A stretch of 64,000 nucleotides of DNA from Siphonodentalium dalli (GCA_032622095.1 CP136069.1:42324194-42388193), one strand, 5' to 3'; positions 44,989 to 55,954 are shown, numbered from the stretch's first letter. Program-made: numbers and translations. Notes: generated from the sequence alone by a model not told the origin.

Positions 44989-45261
44989 TATGTTGAAGAA
45001 ATGACATACAGCATTCTGAATGGTTTGGAACAGTCAGTGATGGACGCTATTTTATTGCCTACCTAATCGTTTATTTTTGCGAAATATAGCAAAATACAGA
45101 ACATTTCAAAACTTTCAATCAAAAACGTTGTATTGTCCTTGAACAATAAAAACCGATCGCATCACCGAGGTTATTGGCGACATCAATTTTAACAGAAAAA
45201 GTCTTCACTAAATTATGAGTCAACATAAAGCACACTTTGTTCAATTAAATAAAACATTAAA

Positions 45262-45464
45262 TTAAATAATCAACTCCTTATCCACAGCAGAATTATGGGT
45301 AATTTTTCAGGATTTAGTCGGAAATATGGCTTGTTGCCATTCATCGGAGAGCTTTCAGTGAGAGATTTCCGATGAATGGCAACAAGCCATATTTCCGAGT
45401 AAATCCTGAAAAATTACTCATAATTCTGCTGTGGTTAAGAGGTCAATTATTTAGGGCATTACTG
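45262..45464. mobile_element. CAGTAATGC foldback MITE (203 bp)
   Basis: Same arms as 44757-44988. The right end GCATTACTG is flanked by TA; the outermost left end is eroded. Confidence 0.85.
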
Positions 45465-45738
45465 TACCCCTATCCGATGTCCAATCCAAAAATTAATGCC
45501 TAATTCACCCGTGTATCTCCCAATAAATAACATCAGGGACAAGCATGGATGATTCAAATTGGGAGAAGTCACTTCTCCCTGTTAGATCATTAGGGAGAAA
45601 TGAACATTCATCTGGGGAAAAGTCATATAAGGCTGGAGTTTAATTTACTCTCTATAAATGTTCATCACCCTTCGGTGATCCAATTATCTATTACGCAATA
45701 CAAGAGCCCATTTATAGTACCATTATAACGAGTAAGTA

Positions 45739-45898
45739 CAACAATGCACTAAGTAATCGACTCTCTAACTATAGCAGAATTATGGGTAACTTTTCAGGAT
45801 TTAGTCGGAAATATGGCTTGTTGCCATTCATCGGAAAGCTCTCCTAGTTACCCATAATTCTGCTGTAGTTAAAGAGTCGATTACTTGGGGCATTACTG
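45739..45898. mobile_element. CAGTAATGC foldback MITE (160 bp), asymmetric
   Basis: TA-flanked; the left arm extends to ATCGGAAAGCT while the right arm begins at TTACCCATAATTC, so the inner part of the right arm is deleted. Confidence 0.85.
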
Positions 45899-46160
45899 TA
45901 CACCATTATAGTCAGTCAATACACTTCAAATATGCTGTTTTGAAATATGCAAACTGGTATATGAGAGAAAAGTCACTTCTCCATAGGACAAAACTGGGGA
46001 GGCACATTTTAGGGAGAATATGTCTCAAAAGTCGCATCTAGACTCGCCCCTGACACCGATAGGGAATGATAAACGAAGGTAATATAAATTGCTGGCTATA
46101 ACGCTGACCACTTGAGAACCATTTTACGTAAAATAATTGTTTACAATATCTGCCTATGTT

Positions 46161-46412
46161 CAAGCCTTGAAATAGTGTGTCTGTCATTTGCAGAATGAGG
46201 TCCACAGAGGGTGAATTTAGTGATGCTACCCCGCATAGCGGGCTAGCATCACCAAATTCACCCTCTGGGACCCCATTCTGCTTACACCTCAGCAGAATGA
46301 GGTTCCCAGAGGGTGAATTTGGTGATGCTAGCCCGCTATGCGGTTAGCATCATTAAATTCACCCTCTGGGGACCTCATTCTGCAAATGACAGACACCCTA
46401 TTTCAAGGCTTG
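46161..46412. mobile_element. hAT-like double-hairpin MITE with 8-bp target duplication
   Basis: Ends CAAGCCTTGAAATAGTGTGT and complement, flanked by the direct repeat CCTATGTT (46153-46160, 46413-46420). It consists of two successive hairpins built from GAATGAGG...GGGTGAATTT arms with GCTAGCCCGC loops. An 8-bp duplication and CA...TG ends fit the hAT superfamily. Confidence 0.9.
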
Positions 46413-46420
46413 CCTATGTT

Positions 46421-46911
46421 ATATTGATCTTATGAGTGTTATTTTACAAGCGTGTTTTTGTTTTCTTTACGTTTGCCATACCCTATATGTGTAGTGATAG
46501 TGCATGAAATATGTTTATATCTATCAGAATATTTCATTTTTTTTAAATGTTTTAATAAATTTAAGTCGGTCATAGAAATAAAGTGCAGATTTAGTAGTTT
46601 TCATTGCCGTTGGAGGTCAACTGTCAAGAGAGTGAGAAGATGAATAAGAGAAGAGGATGAAGAGAAGAAAGAAGAGAAGGAGAAGTTTCTTAATAAGTTA
46701 TACTTGCTCAGTTTTCTCGCTAGCATGAATTGGATGGCATTACCTGGGATGTTTCTTCCAAAAACAAGGAAGGGAGGTCCCAATTTGAGCAATGATGGAA
46801 ACTGAATTTATGACCTCTTTCACATAACAAATCATAGGTGGTTCATAAAGAATTAACATTTACGTGAAATCTGTTTCGGAAGAGTACATACCACTTAAAT
46901 TAGGATATTAA
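46421..46911. other. unassigned, includes GAA-rich tract
   Basis: A purine-rich GAAGAGAAG tract (46640-46685) gives a charged ORF on the plus strand and a serine-rich ORF on the minus strand. I do not consider either a gene. Confidence 0.35.
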
Positions 46912-47170
46912 CAATCCTTGAAATAGGGTGTCTGTCATTTGCAGAATGAAGTCGCCAGATGGTGAATTTAGTTATGCTACCCCGCATAGCGGGCTAGCAT
47001 CACCAAATTCACCCTCTGGGAACCTCATTCTGCTGAGGTGTAAGCAGAATGAGGTCCCCAGAGGGTGAATTTGGTGATGCTAGCCCGCTATGCGGGGTAG
47101 CATCACTAAATTCACCCTCTGGTGACCTGCAAATGACCTGCAAATGACAGAAACACTATTTCAAGGCTTG
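46912..47170. mobile_element. hAT-like double-hairpin MITE, second copy
   Basis: Same structure as 46161-46412, flanked by a perfect 8-bp direct repeat GATATTAA (46904-46911 and 47171-47178). The two copies are near-identical in layout, so the double hairpin is a stable element form. Confidence 0.9.
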
Positions 47171-47500
47171 GATATTAACATTATTGCCTGTGCCTCCTCC
47201 TGGTCTTGTATTCTAACCAACAGAGTTCAGTGAGAATTATTTTGAGAGTCTAACTAATTTTTCCTTAAAAGACAGCTCGAACACTGAACTATCCCTCCCA
47301 TGGTGGTGCCATCCCCAACCCCGTGACTCGCCAATCTCATGAGTCGGAAATAAAACTGACTGCATAGAAGTTAGAACACAAGCTTTATACTGGGAGCATT
47401 CATGTGTGACTAATCTGAGCAGGGAGTAGGCAACAATCACTTTAATCCTCCAGATTGGCACAAAGCCAGATATAATCCTTATAGTTCAGAGTGAGGGCCT
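47171..47500. other. unassigned intronic sequence
   Basis: A 74-codon minus-strand ORF (47461-47237) has no recognisable motif. It lies downstream of the host exon in the gene's direction, so it is presumably intronic. Confidence 0.35.
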
Positions 47501-47501
47501 A

Positions 47502-47693
47502 CAGTAATGCTCTAATTAATCGACTTCTTAACCACAGCAGAATTATGGGTAACTTTTCAGAATTTAGTCAGAAATATGGCTTGTTGCCGAGAGCTTTCCG
47601 ATGAATGGCAACAAGCCATATTTCCGACTAAATCCTGAAAAGTTACCCATAATTCGGCTGTGGTTAAGAAGTCGATTAATTAGAGCATTACTG
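47502..47693. mobile_element. CAGTAATGC foldback MITE next to a host splice donor (192 bp)
   Basis: TA-flanked foldback with the same arms as 44757-44988. Its edge (TA at 47694-47695) is about 14 bases from the intron side of the 5' splice site of the host exon 47852-47710. Confidence 0.92.
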
Positions 47694-47709
47694 TATTTAC
47701 TGTACTTAC

Positions 47710-47852
47710 CACATTCATGTCATTCACGTAAAACAGTTGTCTCGCAGACTGGAAAAATATTGCCATTAATACTGGATGTGTTAAGTATGCCATGTACGTC
47801 AACCTACTGAGTGGAATGAGCGCTTCCCATGATAAAAGTGTGTTAACAATGC
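47710..47852 (-). CDS. nrf-6-like: NRF-6-like membrane O-acyltransferase, downstream exon
   Basis: A 143-bp exon with acceptor TTTTTTCAG and donor GTAAGT, starting in phase 1 and ending in phase 0. The encoded segment IVNTLLSWEALIPLSRLTYM followed by AYLTHPVLM is highly characteristic of the NRF-6 / acyltransferase-3 family (PF01757 type), whose C-terminal half has NxFLSWxxFxPLSRLTYxAYLxHP. The proteins are multi-pass membrane acyltransferases; C. elegans nrf-6 affects lipid or drug uptake from the intestine. The exon joins in frame to 62620-62431. The reading frame is intact, with no stop or frameshift. The next exon, which should encode the last membrane segments, was not found to the left. 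Confidence 0.88.
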
Positions 47853-48151
47853 CTGAAAAAAATAATAATAAGACAACAAGTAAACGTATTAAAGCCGACA
47901 TTGATTCAGAAACATTTTCAAAAATAAATTGCGTTTCAAAATATGTAAATTTATTCCTCATTCATTTAAAGGTACGGTTGGCCTTGGCGGTGGGTATCCT
48001 GTGAAAATATTTCCACCCGTCAAAAAGCACCACAAACAGAAAGAACATCAAAATGTAGACAGACTTTGTCCGTATACAAATAAGAAATATCGCATAAACA
48101 GAATGTTATTGTGTTATGTTTGACCATTGTTATGTAAACAAAAGCATAAAA

Positions 48152-49745
48152 TAGATGAATCCAACTTGAGTAGCTTTTTCTCAACTACGTTAGGGGTCAC
48201 TTCAATTTCGCTGAGCTCAATGTTGAATTCTTCGCCATCCATCTCAGGCGCCGGTTCGTCTTCTATGGTGTACACACTGGCAAAAAATGCGTTTAGGATT
48301 TCTGCTTTCTCCTGGTTTTCACTTATTGTTTCTCCAGATTGGTTTTCAAGATCTGCTATCCCGGTTTTAACTTTTGTCTTCTGTCTGACGTATGACCAGA
48401 ATGATTTTTGGTCCGATTTGAAGTTTTGAATTAGTTTTTTCTCATAGTTCTTGTGGGCTTCTCGGCATAATTTGGTTGTCTTATTTCTTGAAGTTAAATA
48501 CTTTTTGTAGTTATCTTCCGATTTGTACTTCAAGTATTTCTTCCATATTTTCTGTTTCTCTTTAACAGATGATAGTGCCTCTTTTGTCATCCATATTTTC
48601 TTTTTGGTTTTATTCTTGATCTTCCTTTTGGGTGTCACTTCTTCTGTTACGTTTCTTATGTTCTCTTTTATAAAATTCCATGCCTGATCAACATCCATCT
48701 CATTTATAAGCTCCCACTTCACCTCAATCATTTTTTCGTGAACTTCCATTGTGTCTAATTTATGGAATTGGAATATGTCGTTTTTCTCTTCTCCTCTTCC
48801 TGCGAGTAGCATCTGAATTTTGTTATAAGTACAAGGTGATCACTCTTGCCCACCGGTGGGAGATATTTTATTTCATCTATCATATTCTCTTCATTTGTTA
48901 GTATTAGGTCCAGCAAATTAGGATTTTGGCCTGTTCTGACCCGTGTTATTTCCTCAACATGTTGGTGTAGACCTGTATTGTTAATACTCTCGATGAACTT
49001 AAATGTGTCACTCTCTAAACTTAGATCTGTACTTCTATTTTCCCAGTTGATGGATGGGTAATTAAAATCTCCAATGAATAGTTTGTGGGTTTCATTCCGA
49101 TTGGCCATTTCCTCCATTATTTTGTTCAATTTAGAGTTATTATCTCCATCGCTGTTCGGACTTCTATATATTGCTCCTAGCAACAGTCTATCATTTCCTC
49201 TCAGTTTAATTTGGCACCATACTGATTCCTCGTAATCTGATTTGTTGTCGATGGAGGTTGCGTGTAGCTTCTCTTTGACATATATGGCTGTGCCTCTTCC
49301 CTTTTCTAATGGTGTATGGAATATATTGTTACCTTCGATAAAAAATTCTTGTATTTGGAGATTCCTCGCGTTTTTGGGTTTAACCTCTGTTAAAATCAAG
49401 ATGTCCGGCATCTTTATTTCCATTAGTGTTTCGAGCTCTGCTCTTTTATTGATAAAAGAATCGATGTTGGTGTACATCACTGTCAGGTGCTGGTTAAAAT
49501 TTAAAAACATTGGTGCGTTAAAATTCTTGTTAGGAGGGGGTCTCTGTATCTTCTTGAATTTTCACTATCTTGCCATTCTTGATGGCGTATAGTTTTTCTG
49601 TCTCATTTAGTTCTTTTAGTTCCTCCCGTACTTTCTTTCTCTCCGCTCTTTGTTCTTCTGTCTGATCTCTCTGCACGCTAATGTTTTGAAGGCTCTTGTT
49701 TTTTGCTTCCTTGATCTTGTGCGCATTTGTCAGCAGTTTTTTTAT
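48152..49745 (-). pseudogene. CR1-like LINE 'B' fragment truncated at both ends
   Basis: It begins within ORF1 (about 49740; ISVQRDQTEEQRAERKK then NGKIVKIQ), continues through a nearly intact endonuclease (49510-48755: MYTNIDSFINKRAE, ILTEVKPKN, GRGTAIYVKEKL, LLGAIYRSPNSD, LFIGDFNYPS, LLDLILTNEE, PVGKSDHLVL), then a frameshift near 48780 and the linker WMTKEALSSVKEKQKIWKKY (to 48152). It stops at KKLLKLDSS, exactly where the TTAA element resumes, so the whole reverse transcriptase is missing. Loss of the 3' half is not what target-primed insertion produces. It is related to but clearly diverged from LINE A. Confidence 0.85.
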
Positions 49746-49749
49746 ACAT

Positions 49750-50240
49750 GTAACATAATGCTTCGTAACAATTTATCGCTACACTGAGACGAGTTGAAAC
49801 AATATACTGCAGTTTTCTCACAGGGACTTTATATTATTTGTAACACAGTCCTGTCTACGAGCGGTCACTGTGGATCTCTGAAATAATATAACGATTCGTA
49901 ACACTTTGTAACATATCGCTGCATTGAGATCAGTTTTAATAATATGCTGCGTTTTTTGGGGGGGGGGACTTAATATAATTTGTAAAATGTACCGGTAACG
50001 CTTCATAACACTTTGCAACATATCGCTACAATAAAAGGAGGTGAAGAAACATTGAATGCTGCATATTTTTTTTTACGGGGACTTTGTAAGTTTCAGTTTG
50101 TAGGGCCAGTCTCTGTGGAATCTCAGAAATCATGAAACGCTTTGTAACATATCCTTACACGGAGACGAAGGGAAAAAATATGTTGCAGTTTTCTCATGGG
50201 ACTGGTACAATGTTTGGGGACATCTGTAAACAGTAATTAA
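49750..50240. repeat. degenerate tandem repeat, about four units of 110-135 bp
   Basis: The blocks CG(C/A)TT(C)GTAACA, TATCGCTACA and TGCAGTTTTCTCA(C/T)GGGACT recur near 49756, 49890, 49999 and 50135. Units are diverged and include poly-G and poly-T expansions. Confidence 0.65.
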
Positions 50241-50384
50241 AAATTTCATCCTATAATATAAATTGTAGTGCCCAGAAGGGCCCACTCGCCCCAGTCGACC
50301 TGGGCCAGCTCGCCCCGAGCCAGCTCGCCCCGGGCCAGCTCGCCCCAAGGGATAATGTCTTATTTAAGTTGTTGTTTTGCTTGC

Positions 50385-50418
50385 TTGCTTTCTCTCTCTC
50401 TCTCTCCCCCTCTCTCTA
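50385..50418. repeat. (CT)n microsatellite
   Basis: Pyrimidine-only CT/CCC run inside the GC-capped element. Confidence 0.9.
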
Positions 50419-50807
50419 TCGCCAAAGGGTTGTCGGGAGATAGATTGGATAGTTGGGTAGTAGTGATAATTATTTATTTCGATGATAACAAGAATAAAAA
50501 CATAAGAACATTTATACATAATAACGGAATAAATGTGAACAGTTGAGGTATGTAATTTGGTGAGATAATCACATAAGAGCTTCACGCTAGGATCAGCATA
50601 ACAAAAATTCTGGCAGCTGAATGGTCAATGATACATGGATGGAAAGTGCACGAAAAAATGCACAAAAGTGTTTCCCGTCGAGAAACATCAAATATAGCCA
50701 CATGGTAAACGGTTATGGCTGTGCAAATGGCGAATAATTTATGGGAGGTTTTTGTCGATGTCATTTTTTTCTCAATTTTAAGGGTAGTGTGTAGGACGTT
50801 TAACTCT

Positions 50808-50858
50808 ACGATTGATGCTTTCCGCATCAATTACGATTGATGCTTTCCGCATCAATAG
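50808..50858. repeat. tandem duplication of a 24-bp hairpin unit
   Basis: ACGATTGATGCTTTCCGCAT plus CAAT occurs twice in a row; each unit folds as ATTGATGC/GCATCAAT. Confidence 0.9.
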
Positions 50859-51439
50859 AGGCACCAGCTTGTAGCTAGCAATTCTTAGCTGCTTTTACAC
50901 AGATAACATCTGAAGTCGATCTCAATGTCCCCTTTCATCGCCCGCTTATATTCAATATGGTCGATGCCAGAATCCACAACGGATCATCTTTGTGGTTATG
51001 ATGTCTGATAATAATTATCCAGAGATAGTGAGATGAACTCAGAGAATAAGAGAAACGTTAATATCCATAATCAAAAACAGTTCATTATTGTTATTTATGA
51101 ATTCGCCGGTTCGTCGTTCAAACCAACTATTGTGATATACTCAGATATACTGGCTATTATCGTGGGCTAACAAACGTGCCTAAAGTAATCTAAATGTCAA
51201 AATTGATGGACATAACTCTGAAATATATCATAATCTGAACTTAAGAAATTAATATATTAATATATATTAACTTATTTACAACTTTAATACAAATGTAATA
51301 CCCGGGCCAGCTCGCCCCTGAAAGGTGGGCCAGCTCGCCCCAAAAACTGCCTGGGGCGAGCTGGCCCTGGGGCGAGTGGGCCCGGATCCGCCCAGAATAT
51401 AACCAGTAAACCACTAAATTTAATACTCTGACCTAAGTT

Positions 51440-51573
51440 ACCACAGGAGCTTGGAACTTTATCAATAACTGCCTTATGCTAATTAGGATTTTTTTTGGCC
51501 CAGCATTATGGCCAAAAAAATTGTAATTAGGCTAATTAATGCAATTATTAATCAAGTTCCACACTCCTGTGGT
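51440..51573. mobile_element. hairpin MITE, ends ACCACAGGAG
   Basis: Ends ACCACAGGAG/CTCCTGTGGT with imperfect arms (TTGGAACTT / CAAGTTCCA) and an inner stem around TGGCCCAGCATTATGGCCAA. Confidence 0.75.
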
Positions 51574-52297
51574 CTTACAAAATGACAAGTGGTGCCTGCT
51601 GGGAAAATGTAAATAAAATTATAAATGAAACGAAAACTAAAAAGTTGTGTATGTTTAGTCATGCATTTCGTAACGAAACGTCGCAAATACGACCAAATTT
51701 ACACTCTGTAAACAGCTTGGGAATGTTTATTATATTGGGTCATTGTCTTCATTTGGATAGTTATTTATTATTCTTTTATTAGCTTTCATAGCGTTCGTGA
51801 AAAAAAATGTGTACTGCGAAAATAGCGTCCTTAGTTACTATGCAACGGACTACAAATATCATTGCGCGCAAGTACTTTTGGGTCGTTTTTGTTGCACTGA
51901 TAAAATCTCGACCTAATGTAATTATCCGATATAATTACATTAGCTTTGATAAACTCAACGGCAATTTACTATAGAAAATGAAGTGGGTGTAATTATTATG
52001 ATGGTAAACATAAAGAGCGTTCTTTGTTGGTGAATTCCTGATATGGAACTAGTAAAGAGCGTTTATGCCATTTGTGTGTGATTAGACAGTAGCATTGTGC
52101 TGTCTCCTGTAACACAACCAGGCTCTTGCTTAGGTAAAATATAGTAGGACTTTATGATAACATGCTGTTTACGCGATGGTCATGGTATATGTGAACGAAA
52201 CTGTATGCGTTTTAATGTTTTTCTGTTAACGGTGATTGGAACAAATATGAATATTTTCGACAACTAAGGCCTCACGTGCCTTTAAATATGCAGCAGT

Positions 52298-52428
52298 CAA
52301 GCCTTGAAATAGTGTGTCTGTCAATTACAGAATGAGGTCCCCAGAAGGTGAACTTGGTGATTATGTCACTAAATTTGCCCTCTGGGGACCTCACTCTGCA
52401 AATGACAGACACACTATTTCAAAGCTTG
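52298..52428. mobile_element. hAT-like single-hairpin MITE
   Basis: 131 bp, ends CAAGCCTTGAAATAG and complement, flanked by GCAGCAGT and GCAGCACT (7 of 8 identical). It lies 12 bases outside the TTAA flank of the split element. Confidence 0.88.
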
Positions 52429-52510
52429 GCAGCACTATTGAGCATTTTATTGTTGAGCGAATAGTTTTAGTGTATTTCATATATTTTGCCTCAAAACAAC
52501 GCCTATTTAT

Positions 52511-54906
52511 ACTGTGTCTGTCATTTGCAGAATGAGGTCTCCAGAGGGTGAATTTAGTGACGTTCTGGGAACCTCATTCTGCTTAGGCCTCAACTGCTAT
52601 GGGAGAACTAGATCAGACAGTATGGTCGGAGTACACGAAATGATGGGTTAACCCGGAATAAATTGGTAACGAAGCGATGTTGGTGTCAATAGACGCAGGG
52701 GAGTCCTCAGTATAACATATCTAAAATCCGCTTTGGGGAAACTTTGTTATCCAAGATGGCGTCCAACATGGTTGCATATATGATATCAGTTATCAAAATA
52801 AGTCAATATACGATATATTGTGGCATACGATTTATGCAGACATGCTAGTGGGTGTGAAATTAGAGTACGAAAGCGAATAGTGGAACACGGTCGGAAAATA
52901 ATACATTCGCGGACATGAAATGGCCGTGAAATGGCCACAACTTCAAGCCATGCCACTACCAAAGCAACATATTGGATAACCCATATTCGTGAAAATACGT
53001 ATTGGTAATATATAAGTATGGTGTTAAATATCGTTAAATGTACACAGACCATTAAAACAGATCCATCTGAAGGATTTATTGGTGACTACAACGCAAGTCA
53101 ATCCGGTGTTGAAAGTTCGGGTTTTCTCCTTAGAATACACCCAACAGCAGGACCAAACATAATAATATTGGGCCTGCAGCACACGAAGCAATATGTTTCG
53201 CCACACAGGGTGTGGTAGTTTCATTCAGCATGATGATTCATTATGAAATGTAATGCAAATATGCACTCTAGTTAAATTCTCGAATGTTTCAACATTATCC
53301 GTGATAATAAACCATACACGTATGTCGCAATGCTTATTATACTGTAAAGAAACACTCATCTCTTCACTAGATTAGCCCACCATCTCACCGTGTCAAAGAG
53401 ACGGTACATCGCACATTCACTTTAAGACTAATGTTCATGCTTCTACCAACCCGGTTTCTTAGTAGACAATGTTGTTCAAATTACTTCAGTCGGTACTGTA
53501 CAACTGGAATATGCTACCACGCAATGCACAATATTAATGTTCAGTATGTTGTTGTTTTAAAATAGCTTGCCAATACCACCCACAAAAGTGTGCTAAATAT
53601 CAGGTTATTAGCTTTTAAAGCTGTTATTTCAACGTTGAACACCCACCCAATGTTGCTATTTGTGGTTTTGTGTGCATCATATATGTGTAACATTAATGAA
53701 AATGTTATGGGCTTGCAGTAAGCATAATAAGTTTACCGTATATGTGACCTTGGTGAATATAAATAAATATAATTTTCACGTATAAACACAGTCTCTACCA
53801 CAGAGTATGTAGGCAATTTTGGTAAAGTTTATAATTTATTGAATATACTATATGGTACTCCTTTGTGCTTTAATAAATTGCGTTCATAATATACCAACAT
53901 GCATTTTTGTGATACAAGCGAAATATTAATGTTTCATCGCTTGATTTTAGGCAACTATGACCAATATTTCCAGACGCGAACAATAGGATCTACATATTTT
54001 GCCCAGTACTCTATGCATATCTCTCAAACTGTAGTGAATTTTAAAAGGTTTGGTGTTGTAGATATCAAAATAAATTATAATTGGTCACACTCGTGATACT
54101 GCTTTGAGTACATATATCTCTGCTTCTCGAAAAGGTCACAGGTTCAATACATCCATACTAAATCCCATTTAGCTGTTTAGTTACACATATATCACATGAT
54201 TCAAGACAAACATTACAGATAAAACTGCGTTGTTGTTCCGTTTCTAGTCGCCCAAAAGTTCAGATTTAACCGTTGTATGAGACCCTGCTTTCTATTGCTC
54301 TCTCGTGAGATACATTCGAGAGAATTCGTGCATCTCTAACAAAAGGTTTATCCTATACTCTGCAATCATCTTTCATTGCGTAATGGTTTACAACTAAGTA
54401 CTGCTATTGCATATTTCAATTTATTACAAACTTGGCACTAATGAACCACCGAACAGAACCTGCCATTTTGGATGCCATGTTGAATTGAGAAGTTTCCCCA
54501 AAGCGGATTTTAGCGGATTTTGTATATGTTGTTCAGCAAACCAGTCCGCGCGTTTTGAGACCAAAACGGCTTCTTTGCCAATTTATTCCGGGTCTAACCG
54601 CCTAATGACCATACTAAGATTGAAGTTCCACAGTTTATGATGACGATGTTCACCCATTAGTCACCTTGATTATGCATTTTATCTTTTGCAAATTAGGGGA
54701 TATATAAACTGAACAGAAGGGAAAAAGTAACTAAAAACAATGTTAACTTGAGACTATTGATACTTCCCAGAAGATGAAGACTAAGCAGAATGAGGTCCCC
54801 AAATTGTGAATTTGGTCATGCTAGCCCACTGTGCGGGATAGCATTACTAAATTCACCTTCTTGGGACCTCATTCTGCAGATGACAGGCACACTATTTGCA
54901 GGCTTG
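52511..54906. mobile_element. hAT-like long-form MITE split by a 2-kb element
   Basis: The left part (52511-52617) ends in CCTCAACTGCTATGGGAGAA; the right part (54617-54906) resumes with GATTGAAGTTCC and continues through the usual central region to TTTGCAGGCTTG. The same segments are contiguous in the copy at 39674-40061. Confidence 0.8.
52618..54616. mobile_element. 2.0-kb non-autonomous element with ~150-bp inverted ends
   Basis: Ends CAGTATGGTC and GACCATACT; the arms share ACCCGGAATAAATTGG and AAATCCGCTTTGGGGAAACT (52652-52745, inverted at 54500-54595). The interior (52800-54470) is AT-rich without a recognisable ORF. It is inserted in the hAT-like MITE. Confidence 0.8.
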
Positions 54907-55038
54907 TGAAAGCATATGGGCACACTTGACAGAATATAGGACATATCCATTATCAGATATTCATAGCTAATTCAAATCTGAGATACCAATGCTTTTGGCA
55001 CAATTCGCCCCATTTGGTGGTGAAATGCCCCATACTGT

Positions 55039-55207
55039 CAGGTGCCTAATAACCATGATGGCCTAATAATAGTGATGGGTGGGGATTTAGGCTGAAATTA
55101 ATAATAGTGATGGCCATTTCACTCTATGTCTCAGTGCCAAATATTAGTGATCATTGGGAATTATCTCCAAAATTAATAATCGCGCTGACACTATTATTAG
55201 GCACCTG
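55039..55207. mobile_element. 169-bp MITE, ends CAGGTGCCTAATAA
   Basis: Inverted ends CAGGTGCCTAATAA / TTATTAGGCACCTG, with inner repeats of AATAATAGTGATGG. The flanks show no obvious duplication. Confidence 0.8.
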
Positions 55208-55222
55208 AGAGTACATACACAC

Positions 55223-55684
55223 GGTAGGGAATCACATGGTTTTGAGGTTGGTGAGTACTATGCATACAAAATGGCCGAGGCTAGTGCAAACGTACAACAA
55301 ACATAATATATGAGGAACTGATACAAAACATAGCATTTTTACTGTTTAGAGCATATGCTAGTTTATAACTGAAACAAGTTGATACCTTATTGTTCGGATA
55401 TACTCAGTAGTTTTCTATAACATTCTGACCAAAGTTGCCAGGTGGATCACACCAGTCCATACATCTAGGAGAATCCTTCGACAGACAACTTTGGTCAGAA
55501 TGTTAGAGCTTGTTTGAAAAATAGTATAGCATCTGCTCTTAGATGACAAAATACTATGTAATATGCCATATCTCAGTTTATTACCTTTTCCTAGTTTCAC
55601 TGTTTCTGGTCGCGTTTTCGATCGCCTCAGCCATTTTGAATGCGTGATACTCATCAAATCGAAACCACGTGATTCCCCACCATG
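55223..55684. repeat. foldback element, ~60-bp outer arms
   Basis: GGTAGGGAATCACATGGTTT and ACAAAATGGCCGAGGC at the left are mirrored at 55622-55684 with substitutions. An inner stem (AACATTCTGACCAAAGTTG, 55417-55507) folds within. Confidence 0.75.
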
Positions 55685-55773
55685 ATATAACAAGCATCAC
55701 ATTCTATCTAGGTACGAAAATATCCAGACAAAGGCCACGAACAGTCAAATTCCTGTTTCTTAGGTCACCATGC

Positions 55774-55936
55774 TGTTGAGCTACAGTGTCATTAACATCA
55801 GTGAAACAGGAAGTGAACTCATGACCTGGAAATGACACCATGGAGAGAAATGGCAGTTAGAGTTTGAATAGGAGTGGAGGAAGTCACAAGTGTTCTGTGG
55901 AATATAATAGGTAATTAGCCATTAATTAGCCATTAA
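55774..55936 (+). repeat. copia 5' LTR
   Basis: Starts TGTTGAGCTACAGTG. By hand comparison with the 3' LTR it differs at about 8 positions plus two small indels (an extra ATTAGCCATTA-type duplication at its end), roughly 5% divergence. Confidence 0.9.
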
Positions 55937-55946
55937 TGGTAGCAGA
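55937..55946 (+). other. copia primer-binding site, initiator tRNA-Met type
   Basis: TGGTAGCAGA matches the complement of the 3' end of animal initiator tRNA-Met (…TCTGCTACCA). GGATGG, which would follow in the full complement, occurs six bases further on. Confidence 0.75.
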
Positions 55947-55954
55947 TTAACAGG

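Larger units (their letters stand above)
50278..51383. mobile_element. GC-capped element with GGGCCAGCTCGCCCC tandem motif
   Basis: Both ends are inverted repeats GGGCCCACTCGCCCC. The left cap carries the 15-mer GGGCCAGCTCGCCCC three times in tandem (50307-50350); the right cap carries it twice forward (51304-51341) and once inverted. The interior is ordinary AT-rich DNA with a CT microsatellite (50385-50415) and a 25-bp duplication (50808-50858). No ORF of note. Superfamily unknown. Confidence 0.75.
47970..52281. mobile_element. TTAA-flanked element, copy 2, split by 3.8 kb
   Basis: The left part (47970-48151) and right part (51995-52281) align with the intact copy at 37168-37661. TTAA lies outside both ends (47966-47969, 52282-52285). 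About 25 bp present in copy 1 between the two parts is missing and replaced by 48152-51994. Confidence 0.88.

Noticed and set aside
46601-46792. Possible host exon on either strand (Lys/Glu-rich or Ser-rich)
   Set aside because: The charged part is a GAA-type simple repeat and there are no convincing splice sites or family motifs; it does not match the missing NRF-6-like C terminus.
47237-47461. 74-codon minus-strand ORF downstream of the host exon, considered as the terminal exon
   Set aside because: Sequence is unlike the C-terminal membrane segments of the acyltransferase family.
50278-51383. Possible CRISPR-like array of the 15-mer
   Set aside because: The genome is eukaryotic, units are directly adjacent without spacers, and the two groups are in paired end caps.
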